A stretch of 64,000 nt of DNA from assembly GCA_948144175.1 (NCBI GenBank), contig CANXME010002474.1:310001-374000 (forward strand), written 5' to 3'. The stretch's first letter is position 1. The number at the start of each line of letters is the position of its first letter. The DNA comes from Closterium sp. NIES-65 (Eukaryota > Streptophyta > Zygnematophyceae > Desmidiales > Closteriaceae). Shown here piece by piece: positions 33,701 to 43,639 of the stretch. The translations under genes and the position numbers were made by a program. Under the pieces are notes generated by a model, which saw nothing but the letters and a program-made list of their open reading frames with translations, ran no database searches and was not told the origin of the DNA.

Positions 33701-34498
33701 ACTATCTCCACGCCATACCGCTACACGGCAGGGAACGGCAAGGGAAGCTCCGTCTTACTCAAAACCGCCGGAATACGCGACTACCAGCGAAAACTGGGCT
33801 GCCGCCTCTTCGCAGCCGTCACCTGCCGCCCAGACCTGTCCTACTCCGCAAGTCATCTTGCTACCTATCTCAAGAGGCCCGAAGCAGAACACCTGGCAGA
33901 ACTCGACCGCGCTCTTCACTACTTCGTGAGCACCGCAACGATCGGCCTGACGTACTACAAAAACACAACTACGCCGACGAAACTAATCGGCTACGTCGAT
34001 GCCGATCACGTCGGCGACTCAGACAACAGGCGCTCCCGCACTGGCTACATCTACCGCCTAGAACCTATCGGACCTATCTCATGGCAATCGAGCAAGCAGG
34101 AACTAATTGCGCTCTCCTCAGCTGAAGCAGAATATATCGCCCTCTGCTCAGCCACCAAGGAAGGACTCTACCTTCGCGAGCTGCTGGAAGAAGCGAAGTT
34201 AGCCGAGTTACCCAACTTCACTTTGTTCTACGACAACCAATCTGCAATTCGCATCGCCAACAAGAGCGGATTCGCGAACAGAACGAAGCATATCGCCCTG
34301 CGATACTTCTTCGTGAAAGACGAAATCGAGAAAGGGAAACTCGATCTATCCTACTGTCCCACGTCCGAGATGGCAGCTGACTACTTGACCAAGAAACTTG
34401 GAAAACAGAAGTTCGAGTACTGCATGCTACTGACTGGACAAAGCCACGTCACCATCAGCGACACTCCAGAAGCGAAGGGGAGTGTTGGGAACAAATAA
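30710..34498 (+). pseudogene. Copia-E pol: protease, integrase, RT, RNase H with two in-frame stops
   Basis: One reading frame runs from about 30710 to 34498, broken only by TAA at 31496-31498 and TGA at 33143-33145. The protease site reads WFLDSCCGQHM, with Cys where DSG(A) is usual. A SAAAETTSA-type repeat (about 31280-31430) links to integrase: WHARMGHPSNTVL, CLTCPEADLP, FIDAATRYVWH, FQSDGGGEYTS. RT: FRIKTKADGTIEKFKARWV, VANAFLYAP, YVDD at 33494-33505. RNase H: DADHVGDSDNRRSR, LSSAEAEYIAL, NRTKHIALRYF. The final codons cross the polypurine tract and the stop lies 14 nt inside the 3' LTR. Confidence 0.9.
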
Positions 34499-34910
34499 GT
34501 TAAGCGCCTCTGTCGTGTCAGAACTCAAGACACAAAGCGAAGCAGCTCAAGTCGAAGCATCGCGAGTCAACCCTCGGAAGTTAACGTAACCGCTGGAGGT
34601 TACGTGAAATTCAAAGGTCAGCGACCTTTGACCTGACGCAGCGCGACAGCAAGGACAAACAACTGACTCGACATTGAGCAGTTGCCCGAGTCGCACTGTA
34701 TCGAACCGCAACAGTAAAAGTAGTTATAATGTCTCTTCATATTCTCTGTACTCATCTATTTACATTCCTGTATCTCTTTGCTTTAATCAACTTACTTTGC
34801 CCTCACATACTAGCGCAAGGTGGTTCAAGGACTTTATTCAACGCTTCCGCTATTACATCACCTACTCAGACTTTAACTCTACAAAGATCCTAGGGCGTTT
34901 CAGCCCAACA
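34483..34910 (+). repeat. Copia-E 3' LTR
   Basis: 428 bp, about 99% identical to the 5' LTR, followed by CCAAC. Confidence 0.95.
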
Positions 34911-35099
34911 CCAACTACACATCTCAAAGACAACCCTAGGGAGGCAAAACATACAACACGAAAAATACCCTGAGGACATGACACTCTCCAGTCATACGAT
35001 ATTCCAGTAAAAAACAAACTAACTTCTTTTTACATTTGACACTCACATAGACAAATAATCATACCATGACAAAACCAGAATCCACAACAATTATACAAA

Positions 35100-38000
35100 C
35101 TAGTCACTCGACAATCCGTCGCTCGATTGCATCCCTTGGGCCCGAGCAAGCTCCTTGGTGAAATCAATCTCTGTCGATGAAGACTCAAGCTCGCGATCTA
35201 TCTTTTCCGCCATCCGGTTAGACTCGGCCCCAAGGAACTCATCCTTCATCTCCACCAACGCTGTCAGTATCCGGTTCATCGATGGGCGAGAAGCAGTGGG
35301 CATGACAGTGCAGCTGATGGCAAGCTTGGCCATGCGGAGCACCAAATCATCTGGTGCTTGCAAAAGAGGATCCTTGAAGGCCGAGACATCACCAGCTGCC
35401 ACCAGAGGAGCCACCTGGTGTGAATAGTGAAATTGAAGGATGGGAAGCTGCGTCAATGGTGGTTGGGTTTTGGAAGCAATAACCGTCCCTGCTTCACTCA
35501 CCACAGCCACAGCAGGAGTTGGAGTTTCTGCGAGTTGGTTACTAAATAGGTATCGGTCGGACTTGGTGATGGCAGAATCATACAAGGACTATGAGCTCAC
35601 CCAGGTTTTCAGGTTGTGTTGGTCTGAGTCCACCATGTAGACGGCTTTGCGTGCGGTTATGACTGTTAGCATCACGACTCCAAAGCTGCGGGTTTAACAA
35701 TGGCACAAATGAGGGCGTGCAAAGCCATGGATGATATGGAAGGATGCGAATAATGCACAAGGATACAGGCACAAAGCATTGAACAAAGAAACAGACATGT
35801 TTGGAGAGATGCACATAAATGTACAGCTGTGCTGTTTCATGACGCTACTCCATACATGTGCACATAACCCATGCCTGTTCACATCACCCACACCTGTGCA
35901 CATCACCCATACCTGTGCACATCACCCATACCTGTGCACATCACCCATGCCTGTGCACATCACCCATGCCTGTGCACATCACCCATACCTGTGCACATCA
36001 GCCATGGGGGTGGCCTTCTGTGACTTGTAGTAAGCCGGGTCCACATAGCCCGGTGTGCCCATCACCCGCGTCGCAATCACTGACGTGCCCTCACCCATTC
36101 TGACAAGTCCGAAGTCCGCAATCCTGGCCTGTACATTCATTACGCATGCAAGCAATACAGGGTCAGATTTCTGAAAAAAAATAGCTGCATGTGAAGCAGT
36201 TGTTCGAATCTACCTGACCAATGCCACATCACTCGCATACCTGCATCTTGTTGTCAAGAAGCACATTGGCGGGCTTGATGTCGCGATGCACGATGCCAAA
36301 GCCATGCAGGTACTGCAGCCCCTGCGCCATGCCGATCATCACCTCCAGGCGCTGCCTGATCGTCAGCTGCTTGGGGGCGTCTGAGGCATGGCAAAGGTTC
36401 AGGGGGGGAGGTCTTTGCATTAGAGAACGTAAGCACCATGATTCCCGTGCGCGTGACGAAGGTCTTGGTGAAGGGAAGCAAAGCAACGACGAGTGGAGTG
36501 CAGTAGAGTAAAGCAGACTATAGTAGAGTGCAGTAGATTAGAGTAGACTAAAGTAGTGTAGACTATGGTAGAGGAGACTAGAGTAGAGAAGAGTAGACTG
36601 GATTCGAGAAGAGTAGAGTAGAGGAGGGCAGAGGGGAGTATCTCACGGGGTCCAATCCAGCGTTCGAGGTCGCCATTGGCCATGAACTCATAGATGACAA
36701 TCTGCTCGATGCGCTCCGTGGTGTGATTCATGTCGAAGCAGTACCCCAGCAGCCGCACCAGGTTCGGGTGATTCTTGGTCGCCATCTCGTTCACCTGCCA
36801 TGCGCTCAAGCACATGCAAAGGGAGCAACACACTTCCCTCTTGGTATTTATGTACGTGTCATTCATGGCCGTGGTCCCATGTATGTGATAACGGAAGCTA
36901 GAACCCAAGATGTACGCATGCGTGCAAGGCATAAATCAAAGGACACTACAATACGTGTCTAACATATCTGCGCTCTCTCTGGATGGGACCCGAGCATTGC
37001 ATTTGCTTTCTCACCTCGCGCTTGAAATCATTCGTCAGAATTTTGGCGCGTTTGACGGCCCAGGTCTCATGGGGAGCGGTGGGGTTGGCGCCCTTGTACA
37101 CATCCCCGAAGCTGCCGCTGCCAATGCGATTCGCCTCCGCCCACTCGCCCGTCGCTGCCGCCACCTCCGCCAGTGAATACTGCCGGCACACCAACGGACG
37201 TGCCTCCGCCACCGCTGCTGCTGCTGATTCTTCTTGCCTCACCGCTGCTGCCGCCACTGCAGCAGCTGCCACTGCTTCAGCTGCCCCAGCTCCTCCTAGC
37301 TTTGTGTCCAGATCACCAGTTTCTACCCCTCCCTTTCCTGCTTCCACGTCTTTCCCGTCCTTGCCCGCATGCTCTATCCTTGACTTCCGGGCCTTGTGGG
37401 CCCAGACAGCCAGCACCAAGAGGAGAATGAGTCCGACGATGCAACCCACGACGATGCCAGCAATGGCGCCTGACGACAGAGAGCTGCCGGTGCTGGTGCT
37501 GCTGCGGGTGCCGGTGTTGGAGGCTGGAGGTTTCGAGCTGGACACTGCAATCGGTGGTGGCATGGGATGGGTGATGGATGGGAAGGGGAATGGCAACCTC
37601 CATGTGGAGCGAGCACAACCAACAGCAGCAGCGGCATTGCTCACTCACTATCTAATCTTCAGGCACCTGCAAAGAAGGCGTGTGGAATATCTGTTTCGTA
37701 CATGCAACGACAGTCCTAAGAGTGCAAGGCAGCTCAATGGGGGGAAGCCAGGCTTAAGAAAGCAAACACAAGGAGAGGAAACAGTGTGATATCACCACAG
37801 GAGATCAGGGGCTTCAGGAGATTTGGTGGGGAGCCCATGGTAGCGAAAACGACTGGCCACGTGAAGAAAAGGCCCATGCGTAGGGAGGAGCGCCAGTGAA
37901 ATCCAAGGGGAGAGAATGAGCGCCAGTTGTAGGCAGAGGTAGGAAGAGGAGGCTCACTGTAGGAGGGAGAGCAAGTGGCGCAGAAGTTAGGGCAAGATCG

Positions 38001-40427
38001 ACAGAAGCCCGAGGAGTAGTTCTGCGGCACAACGCAGTTGCCAGTCACAGCACAGTCCACTTCGCTGGTTTCAAAGTCCCTGCATGGCGCGGTAGGAAAA
38101 GTGCGTGACGCGCGGGAATATAGTGCAACACAAGCAGTGCGGGTGTATGGTGCCCGGGTGAAGGGCGGCAGGCGTGCAGAAGGCAGGAATGGGAAGGGAG
38201 GAAGGGAAGAGATCAGAGGGTGAGTGGTACAAGACGAGGAATTGGACATTGTTGATCAGAGCACGCAGCGAGGAGGCAAACGGTAGCTGCTCACAACAGC
38301 ACAGGTTCTCCCATCGTCGATTGTGATTTCACATTTTTCAACTCCTCCTCCCCATATCATTGTCCCCACCTCCTCCTTATCCGCCCCTACCTGCCCCAAG
38401 CACTTCACAACAGGTCGCAATATGGCCCACTCACAAATAAACCGAGCCAGGTCAAGGACTTGCCTCTACAGCCATTGTCAGCCACATCTCCTCACACAAT
38501 TCTGCTCGGGTGAACCACCACAGCCTCAACATTCCCAATCTCATTCCCTACCTAGTTCCCACCACAGCGTCCACCCCTCCCTCCCTACCTCTCTCATTCC
38601 CTCCCTCTCCCCCCCTCCCCTCTTTCCTCTCTCCCTCTTTCCGTCTCTCCATCCCTCCCTCCATCCCTCCTTTCCCCCTTTTGTCCCTCCTTCCCTCTCT
38701 CCCTCCCTCGTCCCTCCTCCCGCCCTCCCTTCCTCTCCTCCCTCTGTCCCTTCACTCCCTCCTTCAAGCCTGTGTGCGAGCAGAGCATACCACGTGGTGA
38801 GTGCAGTGAGCGAGCCCATCTGCGCTGGAATAGTGCCGTCGAGATTGTTGTTCCTTAGATTGCTGGAGGGGGGGTGAGCAGGGAGAGATGGAGGTTGGGG
38901 AGTTGGGAGAGGGGGAGAGGTGGAAGAGGGGGTGATGACCGAGGGTGAGAGTGAGAGAGTGTGTGAGACTAGTGCTACGTGGCTACATTACAGTTGAGTA
39001 CTGCCAGTGTTTGTGTGGATGGAAGGAGGGGGTGGGGGGGGGGGGGGGGGAGGGGGAAGGGTGGGGTGCGCAAGTGCGTGTGCCTGTGTTTTGTTGTGCT
39101 TGGAGGAGTGTGCCAGAGGTAGGGAAGCATCGAGGGCATCAGAGTGTGTAGGCATTTGGGCCCGCGTGCACGATGCGGTGAGAGAGCAGTGAGGGATAAC
39201 ACCGCCGCCAGTCCTGGCTTACAGGATCCTGAGGTTGCGGAGGTTGCCCAAGGTGGTGGGAAGGCTGCCGCGTACGCCTGTGGAAGAGAGGTCCCTGCCA
39301 AGCATGCAATCCCGCCCACAAGTCGTTCACAGGTTGCTGGGTTGGTGAGTTGGTGAGTAGCAACGCAGGCGTGATAGCGATTTGCAATGTTCTAGAGGAG
39401 TTTTAAGGGATTTCGCACGTAAGGTTTATGCGAGGGGACGTACAGTTTGGAGAGCAGAGTGAGTTGGCCGATTTTGGAGGGGATGGAGCAGTCGAGAGAT
39501 TGCCATCTGAGGTGCCTGCTTGTTGCCATTTCATTGCAGCATGCAGGGGGGGGGGGGGAAGGGTACAGACGAAACACAGGATTGCCTGGAATATCACAAG
39601 AAAAGAGCCACCTCAGTAGTGGAATCATCAGAAGGGATACATAGGAGGCAAGGGTAAATCCAGGAATAAAAACGGGAACCAAAAAACGTGGGTGGAGCGA
39701 GGGCGCAGACAAATAAAACGTGAAGTACCATCAAGCCAAACCACCCTCGCGGTAACACTGGCCCATGCTGGCACGCACGCGCGTATGCACGGCGAGAGAG
39801 CGGGCGTGCTCCGTGATAGGATTCAGAAAAGGTCTTCACGTGGTGTTCAGACAAGCTCTGATCATACCGTACTATGATACCCGTTGGAATCTGTTAGAGG
39901 GGCTCTGGGATCGTTCCCTAGTTGAGGCTACAGGTGTGGCCTGGGGGTTATGGGTGTGCTACCTACCATACAAGCTTGCCCTTTTAACCCAGTCGGTAGC
40001 ACTGGTAGGCTGGGCCAACACAATCATGGCGGTGGGAGCGTGGACTTACAACGAGACAATGCCGTAAGATGATATCGAGGTGTATGGGGGCGTGGTAAAT
40101 CCGCAGGTTACACCCTTAGAGTAACAGGGGTTCGAGATGTTGATGCTCGTGCGGCATGCGCTGTTTAGGTCGGCCAATGCTTCCACTGAGGCGGCGAGAG
40201 AGGTGCGAGGTTGCGAGAGTGGTGGATGGGTGCATAGATTGGAATTGGATTATGATCGTATCATGATAAGAAACGTTGTGTTCGCCATGCAGAACGCGAG
40301 TTTGAAATACTGAACGGGCATGATATAGCGAGTGTGTCCAAACGTGTCGGCTATGCAAAGAACAAACAGGGCTAGGATGCACTGCTTTTGGTCAGACGTG
40401 GTTGGTGAAAAAAAAAACAAAAAAACA

Positions 40428-40465
<38 letters not shown>

Positions 40466-40593
40466 AGTGTTCTCTGAAGGCATTAGCGCGAACCTTCGTA
40501 GGAAGACTGCGCTTGGACGCGTCGTGTAGCGCGGCTTGTGGCCAAGAGGGTGAGGAGAAGCGACGCGGAAAACAGTTGCATGCCATGCGCCAT
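35100..40593 (-). CDS. RLK2: LRR receptor-like Ser/Thr kinase, complete, 640 aa
   Basis: Exons: 40494-40593, 40050-40185, 39444-39506, 39223-39294, 38791-38862, 37958-38079, 37015-37544, 36647-36794, 36241-36380, 35989-36128, 35601-35685, 35100-35414. They sum to 1923 nt with consistent phases. Signal peptide MAHGMQLFSASLLLTLLA; N-cap with NPCYSKGVTCG; three LRRs (about 79-148); Cys exon with GFCRSCPNFCATC; membrane span about 214-236; kinase with GSGSFGDV 330-337, K353, HRDIKPAN 446-453, DFG 466-468 and GTPGYVDPAYY. All catalytic hallmarks are present, so an active kinase is likely. It perceives an unknown extracellular ligand at the plasma membrane. Copia-E and copia-C lie on either side but not inside it. 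Confidence 0.87.
35875..36007 (-). repeat. 19-bp minisatellite built from the RLK2 DFG-exon splice donor, 7 copies
   Basis: The exon-end string CTGTGC on the plus strand recurs at 35875, 35894, 35913, 35932, 35951, 35970 and 35989, exactly 19 bp apart. Position 35989 is the last base of the DFG exon. On the coding strand the copies read CAG/GTATGG, CAG/GTGTGG or CAG/GCATGG, so four are GT donors and three are GC donors. Confidence 0.92.
36485..36640. repeat. GTAGAGTAGACTA-type degenerate repeat in RLK2 intron
   Basis: AGTAGAGT/AGACTA units in the intron between the HRD exon and exon 36647-36794. A shorter, more diverged relative lies at 52840-52930 in RLK3. Confidence 0.75.
38560..38762. repeat. 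CCCTCCCT polypyrimidine tract in RLK2 intron
   Basis: About 200 bp of C/T on the plus strand, G/A on the coding strand, between the third LRR exon and the Cys exon. Confidence 0.85.
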
Positions 40594-40849
40594 CGCGGAG
40601 TTATTCTCAGTGTCACACGCAGGGAGGTACAGTTCACAACTTGAGGTAGTAGTGTCCTTGTACAAAAGGAAGAGTTGCAAAGGAGACGGAAATGCAGTCG
40701 GAACGGTGGATTCGAAGGTGGTAGAGTGGTAGCTGGGTGTGGAAGAGGAGAGCAGTGGAACAGGTTTTTGAAAATGCAAGTGCACTTGCGTGGATCTTGA
40801 GAGTTGTGGACAGAGAATGGGTCAGGAATGGGAGCTGAGGGAGGTGGAG

Positions 40850-41080
40850 TAACGAATTGACAGGAGAACATCTGGTTTCCAATCGTACGGTTCCCACTGT
40901 TCTGCCACGCTCTGCTGGCGCTGACATTGCGCAGAGCGGGAGAAGGTTCCAGCGCGAATGTGGGATACGTGACGTGGCAGAGCTGTCTCTTTGGAATGGT
41001 GTTGACCAGGAAAAGACGTTGACTCATAAGGACCTCGGGATGAGGACCCGACGGACATCAAGGAACCACCACCAAACCCC
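40850..41080 (-). promoter_or_regulatory. Conserved upstream module of RLK2
   Basis: About 260 bp upstream of the RLK2 start lies a block with relatives at 50340-50520 and 54590-54780. It holds TGACGTGGCA (40970-40979), an ACGT-core bZIP-type box, and the W-box-like motifs TTGACC (41002-41007) and TTGACT (41019-41024). The role is inferred from conservation and position only. Confidence 0.55.
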
Positions 41081-41237
41081 TTCAGATAGAAGCGATAGGG
41101 ACGCTGTCGATACCAGTTTTATGAATTGAAGATGAGGCATTCGCCACCATCTTATATTATTCAGGTTTAAGGTTATATCAAAGTGGGGATACGTAATCAC
41201 CAGCAGCAGAGGAACGAAGACCATATACGCAACCATA

Positions 41238-41365
41238 TGTCAGAACATTATAGCTTATACATTTGTGTAGGCTGTAGTGGGGTAGCCCATAAGGGGTACA
41301 ACCCAATTAGGGTTAGTACTTGTACCCAACTGTTTCATAGTTCATTCATTCCTCGTTTCTTCTCA
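41238..41365 (+). repeat. Copia-C 5' LTR
   Basis: 128 bp, TGTCAGAACATT...TTCTTCTCA. Confidence 0.95.
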
Positions 41366-42280
41366 TGGTATCGAGCAGGTTCCCTAGTGGGAACGATTCC
41401 TAGGGCCCACCACCACGAAATTTTTTTTCCTGCCCGGAGCGCGCTTCGCTCCGGCCCGAGTCGCGCCCCATGTGCTCTCCCTACCGTCGCGCCCTCGCTA
41501 GGCCCTTCACGGCCCCGTCGCGTTGCCCTTAGCGGCCCTCTCACGGCTCCCTAGCGCTGCCCTTACGGCCCGTCGCGCCGCCCTTACGGCCCGTCACGCC
41601 GCCCTTACGGCCCGTCGCGTCCGTCGCGCCGCCCTTACGGCCCCTCGTGCCGCCCTTACGGCTCGTCGCGCCCGTCGCGCCGCCCTTATGGCCCCTCGAG
41701 CCGCCCTTACAGCCCCTTACGGCCCCTCACGCTACCTTTACGGGCCCTCCCGCGGCCCCTTACGGCCCCTCCCGCCGCCCATCGGCCCCTTACGGCCCCC
41801 CCTCGCGGCCCCTCGAGCCGCCTTCCGCGGCCTCCTCACAGCCCGTCGCCGCCCTCGGCGGCCCCTTGTGCCGCCCTTCACGGCCCCTCCGCCACCCTTC
41901 GCGGCCCCTAGCGGCCGATCGCCGCCGTCCCTGAGGCAGCAGCCGCCGCCGTCTCTGCAGCAGCAGTCGCCACAGCTCCTGCAACTGCTGCCGCGGTCGT
42001 CACCAGCAACACCAGCCGCCGAGCCGCCCAGCAGCCGAGCCGCCGAGCCGCCGAGCCGCCCAGCAGCCGAGCAGCCGAGCCGCCCAGCAACCGAGTCGAC
42101 GAGCCGCCGAGCCGCCCAGCAGCCGAGCCGCCGAGCCGCCCAGTAGCCGAGCCGCCGAGCCGCCCTGCAGCCGAGCCGCCGCAGTCACTACCTCGGCCCT
42201 TCCCCCCTGCCTGGTAAGACCAGGGCTTCTGCCACTGCACTACCCTACCATGCTCCTCTCTCTGCTGGTCTACTGCTGTC
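41366..42280 (+). repeat. Copia-C leader with GC-rich tandem repeats
   Basis: CTTACGGCCCGTCGCGCCGC-type units (about 41520-41830), then CCGAGCCGCCCAGCAG units (42015-42180), then unique sequence to the gag start. Confidence 0.8.
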
Positions 42281-43318
42281 ATGGCCACCCCCAGCGTTCT
42301 CGCCTTTGACGCTGAGGGTCGGGCTGTTGACTTTGAGGTCTGGGTAGATGATCTGCAGCTGTTCCTCCAGTGCGATAGGGCAGACGGTCTCTCCCTGTTT
42401 GACCTCACTTCTGGTGCCTCCCCTGCCCCTGCTACTGATGCTGACCCCACTGTTCGCTCACAGTGGGCCACGCGCGATGCTGCTGCCCGCCTTGCTGTGC
42501 GCCGCCACTTGCCTACCTCTGAGCGTGCGCACTTTAGCCAGTACAAGAGTGCTCAGACCTTGTACGACGCCGTAGTTGCACGCTACTCCTCCCCTGCCAC
42601 TGCTGCACTGAGCCGCCTCATGCTACCGTACCTCTTCCCTGACCTTGCTGCCTTTCCCACAGTCGTTGACCTCATTACGCACCTCCGCACTAGTGACACT
42701 CGCTACCGCGCTGCGCTTCCTGCTGAGTTCTGCGCCAAGAACCCCCCCCCCCCCATATACATCACCCTCTACTACATAGTCACCCGGCTCCTTGACTCCC
42801 TTCGCGTAGTCAGGGACCACTTCCTCTCGGTTTTCCCCACCACTCTCACCGTTGACCTCCTTGAGAAGGCCCTCCTAGCAGCAGAGAAGAGCATAGTCGC
42901 TGTAGGAGCCTCTCGTGGTGACCCTCGCACCCCCATCTTTGAGGGGTGTTCTCCCTCCCCCCTTTTGCCCTCTGTTGCCTTTTCTGCTGCGGCCGACCTC
43001 GTTGGTCTTGAGTCGGTCGGTGCGGCGTCTACCCCTAGCGGGAGACGCCGCCCTGGCAAGGGCAAGGGGAGCAGGGGCGCTGGAGGAGCTAGCGGGGGCG
43101 GTGGAGGCGGCGGTGGAGGCGGCAAAGGGGGTGGGGGTGGCGGTGGGGGTGGTGGCGGGGGTGGAGGTGTCGGTGGCGGCAGTGGAGGCGGAGGTGGCGG
43201 CGGCAGTGGCGGTGGGAGCGGAGGTGGCGGAGGTGGCGGCGGTGGAGGAGGCGGTGGCGGAGGAGGTGGAGCTGGTCGGGGTGGCGCTGAGCAGAGGGTC
43301 GGCTCCGGTGGTGGTCAG

Positions 43319-43352
<34 letters not shown>

Positions 43353-43639
43353 GCACTCGTGACATCCCCCCCCCTCAGCAGCTCCGTGACTGGTACGCTG
43401 CACACCAGCGGGGTGGGGGTACTGGTCCGTGCACCTACATCCTACGCACTGGCGACTGCGCGGATGAGCAGTGCGGGGGTGCGCACTCCACCCAGTGCTG
43501 CTTTGGCCGCCTTACGGACGCTTGGCGTCACCAGTTCCCGGGGGCCACTGAGATCCCCCCCTGGGGCGAGCTGTCTAGGGCGGGAGTAGCTGTCTTTGAC
43601 TTGACTTTGATGCTATTCTTGCTGCCATGTATGCTGTGA
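42281..43639 (+). CDS. Copia-C gag
   Basis: An open frame starting MATPSVLAFDAEGRAVDFEV. It has a capsid-like N-terminal half, the basic stretch RRRPGKGKGSRG, a long Gly-rich block, a Gln run and the Cys/His motif CTYILRTGDCADEQC...H...C (CX13CX3HX4C, about 43429-43505). It is the only gag of this family in the window without an internal stop. A 1-nt deletion near 43605, relative to copia-A and -B, separates it from pol. Confidence 0.87.

Larger units (their letters stand above)
29768..34910 (+). mobile_element. Copia-E: recent Ty1/copia element of a second lineage
   Basis: 5143 bp. The 428-bp LTRs differ at four positions. Target duplication CCAAC at 29763-29767 and 34911-34915. Primer site TGGTATGAGAGCAG at 30196 on. 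Polypurine tract AGAAGCGAAGGGGAG directly before the 3' LTR. Base and codon use is much less GC-rich than in copia-A to -D, and the LTRs are unrelated to theirs, so it is a different lineage. It sits between gypsy-1 and the 3' end of RLK2. Confidence 0.95.
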
